Origin: Bryobacteraceae bacterium
GTDB lineage: Bacteria; Acidobacteriota; Terriglobia; Bryobacterales; Bryobacteraceae
NCBI GenBank assembly: GCA_026129905.1
Contig: JAHCHE010000047.1
Span: 1 to 49,436 of the forward strand
DNA length: 49,436 nt
Direction of reading: 5' to 3'
The notes beneath the pieces were generated by a model. That model ran no database searches and was not told where the DNA came from. It saw only the letters and a program-made list of their open reading frames with translations. Of the stretch, positions 33,773 through 42,500 are shown piece by piece. Position 1 is the first letter of the stretch, and each line of letters opens with the position of its first letter. The translations under genes were made by a program, and so were the position numbers.

Positions 33773-34008
33773 TGTGCCTTCCTGTAGAACGGGATGCCCT
33801 TTCTGAATTCGATAAACTCAGCCCGATCTCCTATTTTGACGCGATCTTCGGGAGAATGCGCGTCGATCCGGGCGGTGACCCGGCCGCCGGAGTCGAGCGC
33901 GACGATGGCGAGCTGATACGGCGCATCGGCGGCGAACGTTTCCGGGGGCGAGTAGACCACCGTTTCGGTATACACGGTTCCGGCGGAGAGGGTTTTGTCA
34001 GTGCTCAT
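33769..34008 (-). CDS. DUF35 OB-fold protein, thiolase partner
   Basis: 79 residues, a single OB-fold of the DUF35 type (QLAIVALDSGGRVTARID, RVKIGDRAEFIEFRKGIPFY). Full-length homologues have an N-terminal rubredoxin-like zinc ribbon; this one lacks the cysteines and has only the OB part. DUF35 proteins accompany thiolases and bind the acyl-CoA substrate or link it to partner enzymes. A GTG at 34020 overlapping the thiolase stop (GTGA) is an alternative start adding four residues. It lies between thiolase and aminotransferase, overlapping the latter. Confidence 0.82.
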   Translation of the reverse strand: MSTDKTLSAGTVYTETVVYSPPETFAADAPYQLAIVALDSGGRVTARIDAHSPEDRVKIGDRAEFIEFRKGIPFYRKAQ

Positions 34009-34016
34009 CGAAGTGT

Positions 34017-35177
34017 TCACGCGGCGCTCAGGATAGTGACGACGCTGGTGGCGCCGGAACCGCCGAGGTTCTGGGCCAGCCCGAGGGAGTGCCGTTTCAA
34101 CTGCCGCTCGCCGGCTTCTCCCCGAATTTGCGCGACGAGGTCGCAGATTTGGGCCGTGCCGGTGGCGCCCACCGGGTGGCCTTTCGATTTCAGCCCGCCG
34201 CTGGCGTTGACGGGCAGGCGGCCGTCCAGGGCTGTGCATCCGGCCGCGGAGAACGGACCGCCCTCGCCCTTCTTGACGAACCCGAGGTCCTCCAGGGCCA
34301 TGATCTCGGCGATGGTGAAGCAGTCGTGGAGCTCGGCGAATTCGATGTCGGAAGGCGAGACGCCGGCCATGCGGTAGGCCTTTTCCGCCGCCATGCGCAC
34401 GGAGCGGAAGGTGGTGATGTCTTCCTTTTCCTCCAGGGCGACATAGTCCGAGGTCTGCGCGACGCCTTTGATCTCCACCGGCGCGGAGGTAAACTCGGAC
34501 GCCCGTTCCAGAGGCGCCAGCAGCACGGCGGCGGCGCCGTCGCTGATCAGCGAACAGTCGTACAGGGTCAGCGGTTCGGCGATGGGTTTGGCAGCCAGGG
34601 CCTGCTCGATGGTGATCGCCTTGCGCATGTGCGCGTCGGGGTTCCGGACGCCATTGGCGTGGTTCTTGACGGCGACGGCGGCCAGGTGTTCCCGGGTGGT
34701 TCCGTACTCGTGCATGTGGCGCCGGGCAATCATCGCGAACAGGGCGGGGAATGTGGCCCCGGCCTTGATCTCGCCGCCGAGGTCGCCGGCCGAAGCGAGG
34801 ATCTCCGCAACCCGGGCGGTGGTCTGCGAGGTCATCTTCTCCACCCCGACCGCGAGGGCGACATCGTAAACGCCGGCGGCGACGCCCAGGAAGGCGTGAA
34901 AGAAGGCCGAGCCGCTGGAGGCGCAGGCGGCCTCGAAACGCGTCGCCGGGACCCCGGCAATTCCACAGGCCGAGGCCACATACGGCGCGAGGTGATTCTG
35001 CCCGACGAAGGATGGACCGGCGAAATTCCCGAGATAGAACGCCTCCACCCGTGAGGGAGGGATGTGCCCGTTTTCCAGACACTTCGCCGCCGCTTCGACG
35101 GCCAGTGAGCGCAGGTCCCGATCGGCCAGCGCGCCAAAGCGGGTCTTGCCGGCGCCGACAACGGCAACGCGTCGCAT
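34017..35177 (-). CDS. thiolase (SCP-x/acetyl-CoA C-acyltransferase type)
   Basis: 386 residues from ATG 35177, where the family N-terminus MRRVAVVGAGKTRFG begins. The acyl-accepting cysteine is C85 in EAACASSGS. ELHDCFTIAE and GLKSKGHPVGATG supply the histidines, and GGSGA closes the active site. The second cysteine typical of biosynthetic thiolases (CxG near the end) is replaced by LGGSGAT, as in SCP-x-like thiolases that work with DUF35 proteins. It probably forms or cleaves a 3-oxoacyl-CoA. No ribosome site; the -10-like TATCCT lies so close that the message may be leaderless. First gene of the operon. Confidence 0.9.
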   Translation of the reverse strand: MRRVAVVGAGKTRFGALADRDLRSLAVEAAAKCLENGHIPPSRVEAFYLGNFAGPSFVGQNHLAPYVASACGIAGVPATRFEAACASSGSAFFHAFLGVAAGVYDVALAVGVEKMTSQTTARVAEILASAGDLGGEIKAGATFPALFAMIARRHMHEYGTTREHLAAVAVKNHANGVRNPDAHMRKAITIEQALAAKPIAEPLTLYDCSLISDGAAAVLLAPLERASEFTSAPVEIKGVAQTSDYVALEEKEDITTFRSVRMAAEKAYRMAGVSPSDIEFAELHDCFTIAEIMALEDLGFVKKGEGGPFSAAGCTALDGRLPVNASGGLKSKGHPVGATGTAQICDLVAQIRGEAGERQLKRHSLGLAQNLGGSGATSVVTILSAA

Positions 35178-35228
35178 ACTAGTATTAGGATAAACGCGTT
35201 TCCACGTTTTCGACATCGGCGCGTCAAT

Positions 35229-35253
35229 GTCTTATAGGGCAGGGTCTTATAGG
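35229..35253 (+). repeat. 10-bp direct repeat before the ECF sigma gene
   Basis: GTCTTATAGG occurs at 35229-35238 and 35244-35253, a 15-base period, ending two bases before the ATG of the sigma gene. It may be a tandem activator or repressor site. The TATAGG parts resemble -10 elements but lie too close to the start to be ordinary promoters for it. They could instead act on the divergent thiolase operon, whose start is 50 bases away. Confidence 0.5.
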
Positions 35254-35255
35254 AC

Positions 35256-35828
35256 ATGAGCGCGCTGGCTGAGCGGCTGGATAGTTTGATGAGCGAGGCC
35301 TTGCACCCCGTCCTGGAGGAGTCCGCCGAACGCCGAAACCGGTTCATTTCGGAGAACCTGCGGCGGGTGTTCATCCAGATTTACCGGATCGTGGGCAATG
35401 TCGACGACGCGCAGGACCTGACGCAGGAGGCGTTCATCAAGGCGCTCCAGCGCGAGGATCAGTTGAAGGATGCGCAGAAAGCGGCGCACTGGCTGTCGCG
35501 CATCGCCACCAACACCGCGATCGATTTCCTGCGCCGGCACGGGCGGGTCAGCTTCTGCGACGTGGACGAACTGGCGGAGCCGCTATGCTCGCCGGCGTCG
35601 GAGAGTCCCGAACAGGTCCTGCTGCGTTCCGAGCGGCAGGCGTACCTGGAAGGCGGACTGCAACGCCTCACCGAGCGGGAACGCGCCGCGCTGGTACTCC
35701 GCGACCTGGAGGGCCTGCCCGCCGAAGAGGTGGCCCGCCGCCTCAATTGTTCGAAAGCGACCGTCCGTTCGCACATCGCGAACGCGCGAATCAAGTTTCG
35801 CCGGTACATGGAGAGGAGGCAAGTATGA
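35256..35828 (+). CDS. ECF-type RNA polymerase sigma factor
   Basis: 190 residues. Region 2 has NVDDAQDLTQEAFIKAL (about 49-65) and WLSRIATNTAIDFLRRHGR (about 79-97). Region 4 has LPAEEVARRLNCSKATVRSHIANARIKFRRY (about 154-184). Spacing fits the ECF group 1/2-like family in which a zinc-binding anti-sigma follows. The stop overlaps the anti-sigma start by four bases. The upstream half contains a 25-residue extension before region 2. Its target promoter cannot be read; the tandem repeat in front is a candidate for autoregulation. Confidence 0.93.
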   Translation: MSALAERLDSLMSEALHPVLEESAERRNRFISENLRRVFIQIYRIVGNVDDAQDLTQEAFIKALQREDQLKDAQKAAHWLSRIATNTAIDFLRRHGRVSFCDVDELAEPLCSPASESPEQVLLRSERQAYLEGGLQRLTERERAALVLRDLEGLPAEEVARRLNCSKATVRSHIANARIKFRRYMERRQV

Positions 35829-36379
35829 GCCATCCCGATGCCGGTTCCCTGGCGCTGTTCGCCGGAGGCGAGCTTCCGTTGTGGTCGCGCTGGCAAGTCG
35901 GGCGTCACGTCGGCGGGTGCGTTGAATGCCGCCGCGAGGTGGAGGCGTTCCGCGGCAAAAGCGTGTGGCTGCGGGAGACGGGGACGGAACTGCCGCCGGA
36001 GCGGCATTGGCCGCGCCTGGCCGCCGAAATGAAGGCCAATATCCAGGTGGGACTGGCGGCCGGCGCTTGCGTGGGAGGAGCGAGGGAAATCTCATCGCCG
36101 TTCGGCTGGCGCGTGGCGGCGGCGCTGGCCTGCATCACGCTGGTGATCGTCAGCGGGTGGTTTCTGCACCTTCCCGCGCCCGTTCCGCGAACGGACGGCG
36201 TGGTACTCGCGGCCAGCCGGAGCGGGATTGAATTGAAGAACGCGGAGGGCGCGTTGACTTTGAAGCACCATGGGGCGCAGCCGGCGTTGGTTTCCGTGAG
36301 CGCGCAGGGCTCGATTGCGGCGCGCTTCGTGGACGACGAGACCGGCATGGTCACGATCAACAATGTCTATGTGCAATAG
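35825..36379 (+). CDS. membrane anti-sigma factor with zinc-finger-like motif
   Basis: 184 residues. The N-terminal domain carries HVGGCVECR (H28, C32, C35), the HxxxCxxC zinc motif of ZAS anti-sigma factors, with His3 possibly the fourth ligand. One membrane helix (about 95-113) is followed by a periplasmic domain of about 70 residues that is beta-rich (GIELKNAEGALTLKHHG, about 135-150). It would hold the ECF factor at the membrane until a periplasmic signal arrives. Overlaps both neighbours (four bases with sigma, 17 with the next gene). Confidence 0.86.
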   Translation: MSHPDAGSLALFAGGELPLWSRWQVGRHVGGCVECRREVEAFRGKSVWLRETGTELPPERHWPRLAAEMKANIQVGLAAGACVGGAREISSPFGWRVAAALACITLVIVSGWFLHLPAPVPRTDGVVLAASRSGIELKNAEGALTLKHHGAQPALVSVSAQGSIAARFVDDETGMVTINNVYVQ

Positions 36380-37469
36380 CGTTATCCTCGCGGCGGCCGG
36401 GTCGATTCTGGCCGCCGGCGCCGCGGTTGCCCAGGAAACCGTTAAAATCGATTTCCCGGCCGAGGCGCCACTGAGCGTGGTTTCCGCCGATTGGAGTTCC
36501 ACCCGCACCGATCCGCGCGGCGGCGCGCTGGTGGTGGATCTGCATACTTCGCTTCGCCTGCGCAACGCCGGGCAGGCCACCATCCGAGGCGTGACGCTGC
36601 TGGTGCTGGCGCAGGAAGTGACGCCCGGTGGCAAAGCGAGCGTTACCGTGCCCAGTCTCAGCGCCGGAGCGGGCGAGGTATTTCCCGTGCGGATCGACCT
36701 GCGCCTGCTGCGGCCCTCGCAAACCGCCGCGGGTCCGCTGGTCCGTATCCAGTTGGACGGCGTTCTTTTCGACGATCTGAGCTTCTACGGCCCGAACAAG
36801 CTGAACTCGAGACGCGCCATGACGGCGTGGGAGCTGGAAGCGCGCCGCGACCGGCAGTATCTGAAAAGCGTGCTGGCGGCACGCGGCCCCGAAGGGCTGC
36901 GGGAAGAAGTGCTGGTCAGCATGGCGCGCGAGGCGGAACGTCCCAGGCTGGACGTTCAGATCGCCCGCCGCGGACGCGCGACGAACTGGGACGCTGCCCC
37001 AGCGGTGCAATTCGCTTTCCTGCGGTTTCCGGATTCGCCGGTGGACCCGGTGGCGGGGATGGCGCGGATGGCCGGTCAGGAAGCAGGCGGCGCCACGCTC
37101 GAGGTGCGGAACCGCTCGGACCGGCCGATACGCTACCTGGAAATCGGTTGGATCTTCCAGGACCGGCAGAATCGCGAATACCTGGCCGGGTCGGTGCCGG
37201 CGGAAGTGACGATCGCGCCGGGCCAGACCAGCCGGATCGCGACGGAAACCTCGCTGCGCTTCACCCAGCCGTTCGCCGTCGAGGCGATGAAGGGATTCGT
37301 CAGCCAGGTGGAGTTCGAGGACGGCCGCGTCTGGATTCCGAGCCGCTCGGACCTTCGGGACCGAGAACTGGAGCCGCTGCTTGCGCCCTCGCCGGAAGAG
37401 CAGCGCCTGACGAACATCTACCGCAAAAAGGGCCTCAGGGGCCTGGTGGAAGAACTGAACCGCTTCTGA
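36363..37469 (+). CDS. exported beta-rich protein of the ECF operon, unknown family
   Basis: 368 residues with a signal peptide (about 1-24, ending AVAQE). Two beta-sandwich regions are separated by a helical linker. The first (about 30-150) has SLRLRNAGQATIRGVTLLVL and RIDLRLLRPSQ; the second (about 230-320) has ATLEVRNRSDRPIRYLEIGW and APGQTSRIATETSLRF. Both resemble the strands of CARDB or Ig-like domains. The middle includes EARRDRQYLKSVLAARGPEG. I do not recognise the family. Overlap with the anti-sigma gene suggests that it is co-produced and may be the periplasmic sensor or effector. ATG 36369 is an alternative start. Confidence 0.7.
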   Translation: MSMCNSVILAAAGSILAAGAAVAQETVKIDFPAEAPLSVVSADWSSTRTDPRGGALVVDLHTSLRLRNAGQATIRGVTLLVLAQEVTPGGKASVTVPSLSAGAGEVFPVRIDLRLLRPSQTAAGPLVRIQLDGVLFDDLSFYGPNKLNSRRAMTAWELEARRDRQYLKSVLAARGPEGLREEVLVSMAREAERPRLDVQIARRGRATNWDAAPAVQFAFLRFPDSPVDPVAGMARMAGQEAGGATLEVRNRSDRPIRYLEIGWIFQDRQNREYLAGSVPAEVTIAPGQTSRIATETSLRFTQPFAVEAMKGFVSQVEFEDGRVWIPSRSDLRDRELEPLLAPSPEEQRLTNIYRKKGLRGLVEELNRF

Positions 37470-37501
37470 GCGCCAACCTCCTGTCCGGTCAACGCCGATG
37501 T

Positions 37502-37521
37502 GGGGCAGGATGTTCATCCTG
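37502..37521. repeat. dispersed palindromic repeat, left-end copy
   Basis: GGGGCAGGATGTTCATCCTG forms the hairpin CAGGATG/CATCCTG (37506-37512, 37515-37521). It differs from 18394-18412 by one inserted base. It starts with the family end word GGGGCAGG and sits between the exported protein gene and the small gene. The matching right end CCTGCCCC is missing. Confidence 0.6.
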
Positions 37522-37574
37522 GAGCGTCGGCGACCCGGGCCTACGTTATAATCGTTGATCGCGCCATTTTGAAC

Positions 37575-37811
37575 ATGACCTCGATCGATCCCAGGAGTCT
37601 TGTCGGCCGCGAGCCAGAGCGGCTATCGATCCCCGAGCACGCCGCCCTCACCGGCAAGTGGATCGCGCTGGAGATCTATTCCCCTCAGACGTTGCCGCTC
37701 AGGCGGATTGAAGCCGTGGGCGACAGCGTTGGCGACTGCGCGGCCCACCTGCGCTCCCGCGGCCTGGACCCTCGGAACTTCGAGTTCTCGCTCGTGAAGC
37801 CGCCCTACTAA
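37575..37811 (+). CDS. small conserved-looking protein, unknown function
   Basis: 78 residues. A possible -10 element TATAAT lies at 37547-37552; I see no strong ribosome site before the ATG at 37575. The sequence has a beta-alpha pattern (GKWIALEIYSPQTLPLRRIE, then DSVGDCAAHLRSRGLDPRNF) and no membrane segment or signal peptide. Codon use matches the neighbours, which supports a real gene. It converges on the CRTAC1 gene with a three-base overlap of stop codons. No function can be assigned. Confidence 0.6.
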   Translation: MTSIDPRSLVGREPERLSIPEHAALTGKWIALEIYSPQTLPLRRIEAVGDSVGDCAAHLRSRGLDPRNFEFSLVKPPY

Positions 37812-39559
37812 TCGCTCCGCGAAGGAGGCGCGGCCGTTTTACCCTCCTCGAGTACCAGGATGCGGTTCGCCTTGACGCTCTCGATCGTCTCCTTAAGGCC
37901 CGAAGGCCAGTGGATCTCCAGGCGGTCGGCCTGCCGCGCCGCGCCGAGGCCGAAGTGGAGCCGCAGGTCGTTCTGGGAATAGTAGCTGGAGCCGCTCATC
38001 ACCTCGTCGAACTGGGTCCGGCCGCCCGCGGTGACATAGACGCGCGCGCCGATCGCGCTGCGGTTCGACTTTACCCCCACGCATTTCACCAGCAGCCAGT
38101 TGTTGCGGTTTCCCCCGTCGTTTCGTAGCAGGGAAGGCGGGCCGTCCATGTTGTTGACCACGACGTCGATGTCGCCGTCGTTGTCGAAGTCGCCGAACGC
38201 GCAGCCGCGGCTGACGTGAGGCGTGGTGATTCCCGGACCCGAGCGGGTGGAGACGTCCTCAAAAGTCCCGTTGCCGCGATTGCGATAGAGAACCTTCCGC
38301 TGGCGATAGCCGATGTGGAGGTTGCGTCCCTCGATCTGCGGGTAGACGTGCCCGTTGGCCTGCAAAATGTCCTTCCACCCGTCGTTGTCGAAATCGAAGA
38401 AGCCGACGCCGAAACCGAGGAATTGCGTGTTGACGCCGAGGCCGGCTTGCAGGCTCGCTTCGTAGAAGGTTCCTTCGCCGTTGCTTCGGTACAGCGTGGT
38501 GAGCTGCTCGGAAAAGTTGGTTCGCACGATGTCGAACCAGCCGTCGCCGTCGTAATCGGCGACGCCGACGCCCATGCCGCCAAGCGCTACGCCGTTTTCG
38601 TCGAAGGCCGCACCGGCCGAGACGCCGGATTCCTCGAACGTGCCGTCGTGATTGTTGCGGTACAGCAGGCTGGGGGCGGTGTCGCACGCGACGTAGATAT
38701 CGGGCCAACCGTCGTTATCGAAGTCGGCGGCCGCTACGCCCATGCCGTAGGAGCCGATGGGACGCCAGGCCTGACCGATGAATACCGGGGCGGCAAGGCC
38801 ACGGGGGTTCAGAACGCCGGCGCCCTCGGAGACATCCTCGAACGTCCCGTCGCCGCGGTTGCGGTAAAGAATGTTCGTGCCGCCGGCGAACCCCTGCGGC
38901 CCGCAGGGAACCGGAATGTCGTTGTACCGGCAGTAGGGCGATTCGCCCGGCTTGGGTACGCGGCCGGGATCGAAGTTGACGTAATTGGAAACGAACAGGT
39001 CCAGGCGGCCGTCGCGGTCGTAGTCGAGGAAGCAGCAGCCCGCGCCCCATCGCGGCTGCGTGCCCCGGACGCCGGCTTCCTCCGACACGTCGGTAAAGGT
39101 GCCGTCGCCGTTATTGCGGTACAGAACGTTGTAGCCCCAGTAGCTGACGAACAGGTCGTCGAAGCCGTCGTTGTTGTAGTCGCCGACGCAGCAAGCCTGG
39201 CCCCAGCCGGAATACGTCAGCCCGGCTTCGCGCGTCACGTCGGTGAACGTGCCGTCGCGGTTGTTGCGGAACAGGTAGCTGGTGGGCGCCACGCCCTTGC
39301 CGGCGAGGTCGAAACTCGTGCCGTTTACCAGAAAGATGTCGATCCAACCGTCGTGATCGTAGTCGAAGAAGGCCACACCGGCGCCCATTTCCTCAAGCAG
39401 ATACTGTTTATTTCGCGCCTCACCCGAGATATTTCGCGCTCCGGAGAGACCCGCGCCGGCGGCAATGTCGACGAATTGAACGGGCGGCGCCGCGGATTTC
39501 TCGGCCCGGCTCCGGGCGGCCGCGGCGAGAAGCAGGAACAGCTCGCGGCGGGAGATCAT
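37808..39559 (-). CDS. CRTAC1-like exported FG-GAP/ASPIC-UnbV protein (copy A)
   Basis: 583 residues. An N-terminal signal (RRELFLLLAAAARSRAE) is followed by about seven FG-GAP/VCBS repeats, each with a calcium loop of DxDxDG type (FFDYDHDGWIDIFLVN, VGDYNNDGFDDLFVSY, AADFDNDGWPDIYVAC) and the phrase LYRNNGDGTF. This gives a beta-propeller. The C-terminal ASPIC/UnbV domain has SNRSAIGARVYVTAGGRTQF, SGSSYYSQNDLRLHFGLG and LEIHWPSG. Such proteins are secreted or surface-bound in acidobacteria and planctomycetes; their role is not settled. Its start overlaps the TPR gene stop by four bases. Confidence 0.9.
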   Translation of the reverse strand: MISRRELFLLLAAAARSRAEKSAAPPVQFVDIAAGAGLSGARNISGEARNKQYLLEEMGAGVAFFDYDHDGWIDIFLVNGTSFDLAGKGVAPTSYLFRNNRDGTFTDVTREAGLTYSGWGQACCVGDYNNDGFDDLFVSYWGYNVLYRNNGDGTFTDVSEEAGVRGTQPRWGAGCCFLDYDRDGRLDLFVSNYVNFDPGRVPKPGESPYCRYNDIPVPCGPQGFAGGTNILYRNRGDGTFEDVSEGAGVLNPRGLAAPVFIGQAWRPIGSYGMGVAAADFDNDGWPDIYVACDTAPSLLYRNNHDGTFEESGVSAGAAFDENGVALGGMGVGVADYDGDGWFDIVRTNFSEQLTTLYRSNGEGTFYEASLQAGLGVNTQFLGFGVGFFDFDNDGWKDILQANGHVYPQIEGRNLHIGYRQRKVLYRNRGNGTFEDVSTRSGPGITTPHVSRGCAFGDFDNDGDIDVVVNNMDGPPSLLRNDGGNRNNWLLVKCVGVKSNRSAIGARVYVTAGGRTQFDEVMSGSSYYSQNDLRLHFGLGAARQADRLEIHWPSGLKETIESVKANRILVLEEGKTAAPPSRSD

Positions 39560-42500
39560 TCCGGAGAGCCGTCCCGGCGCATCTTTTCGAAGTCCCGCGA
39601 TTCCCGCTCGAGTTTCTGGAACATGGCGAGCGTTTCCTGGCTTTCGCGGGTCTTGCCCAGGCGGCGATACACGCCGCCCAGCACGTAATAATAAGACGAC
39701 GACCGGGGATTCAATTCAATCGCTTTTTCGAGCGATTCCGCCGCCTCGGAGAATTGTTTCGAGCGTTCGTAGGCTTTGCCCCGCTGGAAATAAGCGGCGT
39801 CGGAACGGGGATTGGCCGCCAATGCCTTGGCCGCGTAGTCCAGCGCCAGCCCGGCGTTTCCCTGCCGGTTGTAGTAGTTCGCCAGGTTGACGTAGGGCTG
39901 GGCGTAGGGTCCCCGGCGGGCTTCGTTGATCTCGATCGCCCTGCGGTAGGAGGCGAGCGCGGCCTCGTCCTCTCCCATGGCTTCCAGGACAAAGCCAAGC
40001 TCGTGATGCGCTTCCATGTAGCCGGGGTTCAGCCGGATGGCCTGCTGAAACGCGTTCCTGGCCGCCGGATACGTATCCTGCGCGGCGTTGAGGATGCCGA
40101 TGTTGTAGTGAATTTCCGCCGAATCGGGCTTGAGCCGCACCGCCTGGTCGAACTCGATCTTGGCGGCGTCGTACCGGCCGATGATCATCAGGCAGCGCCC
40201 GAGGATCTTGTGCGCCTCGGCGTTCTGGATGTTGAGCTGAAGCGATTGCGCCAGCGCGGCGATCGCCTCGCCGATCTTCCGCTGGCCGAACAGCGCATAG
40301 CCGAGCGCGTAGTGGCCCCACCAGGAATCCGGCCGCTCGCGGACGTAGGCGCGCAGCGGAGGCTCGACCTCGTCGAAACGGCCTTGCTGGATATAAGCCT
40401 CGAACACCCGCACCTTGTCCGGGTCGTCTTTGTCCCTTGGCGCCACGGAGGGCTGGGTGAGCGCATCGAGTTCCCGGCGAGCTTCGGCGAACCCGGGCGA
40501 CAGCTCCAGCGCCTGGCGCAAGGCGGCGACGGCGGCGTCGCGGTCGCCTTCCTTCATCGCCAGGCCCAGGCGGTAGTGCGCCTCCGCGCGCAAGACGGAG
40601 GCATGCGGGGAATCCGACGGGAGCCGTGTTACCGCGCGGAGTTTCCGCAAGGCTTCGTCGTCGTTGCCCTTTTTGGCGTCCTCGGAAGCTTCCACCAGGG
40701 CGAGTTGCGCGAGCTGAAGCTTCTCCTTGTCGGAGACGGCGGCCCGGCCCTTCGCGATCTCGTCCTGCGCTTCCTTCTGGCGGCCGGCGCGAGCCAGCGC
40801 GAGACCAAGTTGGTAGCGGGCTTCGCCCAAGTCCGGCGCCAGGCGGATCGCCTCCCGCAGGTGATGGATGGCTTCATCCACTTTGCCCGCGCGAGCGAGA
40901 TTCCTCCCCAGCGTAAAATGAGCTTGCGCCGCGTTCGGATCGAGCGCGACCACCTTGCGCAGTTGCTCGATCTCCTTAGCCGGGCCATGATTGGGGTGCT
41001 TGCCGTAGGCGAGCGCCAGGTTGTACTGGGCCCGCAGCAGCGCCGGTTGCACCTCGACGGCGGTCTCCAGTTCCCTCACGGCGGCGTCGGGATCGGATTC
41101 GGTCAGCGCCGCCCCAAGGTTGCCGTGAGCCTCGGCAAAGCCGGGACTGTGGCGGATGGCCTCGCGAAACGAATCCGCGGCGGCCGCCATGTTGCCCGCC
41201 TGGACCTGAACAAGCCCAAGGTTGTTGTGCGCCTCGGCGTGATCGGGGCGCAGCCGGATCGCCTGTCGGAAAGCGGCGACAACCTCGCCCGGCTCCGCCC
41301 CTTTGCGCCCCAGCAGGCGGCCCAGCGCGTTGTAGGCTTCGGCGGAATCCGGATGGTCCTTCAGCGCGCGCCGCAGTTCCGTGATCGCGCCGTCCACGTC
41401 CGGTTTGGGTCCCGCGGCGGACGGCGCGTTCAAAGCAGTCTCGATCTGGCCCAGGCCGGACTCGAAACGTCCGGCGCGGAGAAAGACGATTCCCAAGTCC
41501 ATGTACACGGCGCCGGCCGAAGGCTGAAGCGCAACGGCGCGCTGCAAGGAGGCGCGCGCGCGATCGAGGTCGCCCGCGTCCTTGTAGGCCATCCCGAGAA
41601 ACGCGTGGGCTTCGCCGGAGGCTGGGTTCAGCCGGACCGCTTCGGTCAGCTCCGGCAGCGCGGCCGCCTTGTCGCCGCTGTACCAGATCGCGACGCCGAG
41701 GTTATAGCGCGCTTCGGCGAACTCGGGACGAAGCTCGACGGCGCGTCGCAGGCGTTGTACAGCCCCGGCGAGGTCACCTTGCTGGCCGGTGATGAAGCCG
41801 AGGAGATTGAGGGCGTCGGGATCGTCGGGCGCGGCGTCGAGGACCTTCGTGAGCTGCTCGCGCGCCTTCGCGGCGTCGCCCGCGGCGAAGCTTTCCCGAG
41901 CCTCCTTCAACGCCAAGTTGGTTCGCGCCCGCGTACGCTTTCGCGCCGCCACCTGGTTCAGAGTCTGCCCGAGGCTGTAGTAGGCGGGCCGAGATTCCGG
42001 ATAGAGCGCCAAGGCCTCCTCCAGGCGCTGCACGGCGGCATCGAGGTCGCCCTTCTGCCGGAGGGTCTGGCCGAGTTCGAGCAGGATCTGGGGATCGCCG
42101 GGACGTTCCCGCGCCAGGCGGCTCAGATGTTCGAGGGCGGCATCGGCATCGCCGGAAGCCCGCAGCGCGATAGCGAGGTTCATTCGCGTTTGCGGGTCCC
42201 GCGAGTCCAGCCTCAACGCAGTCTCGAAGGAACGTACGGCCTCCGCCACCTCGCCCATCTGCGCCAGCACGGAGCCGAGATTGTTGTGGCCGCGCAAGAA
42301 ATCCGGTTTGACCTTCACCGCTTCCCGAAAGGCGGCCGCGGCGTCGGGGAAGCGGCTCTGCTGCATAAGGGCGACGCCCAGCCAGTTGTGCGCTTCCCAC
42401 GCTTGCGGGTTCCGTTCAAGGACGGAGCGAAACAGCGAGACCGCCCGGTCGAGATCGCCGCGCGCCTGGCAAAGAACGCCCAGAGCCACTTGCGCGTTTT

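Noticed and set aside
38100-39400. Regularly spaced similar words such as GTTATTGCGGTACAG
   Set aside because: These are the repeated YRNNGDGTF codons of FG-GAP blades (also at 43000-44300), not CRISPR repeats.
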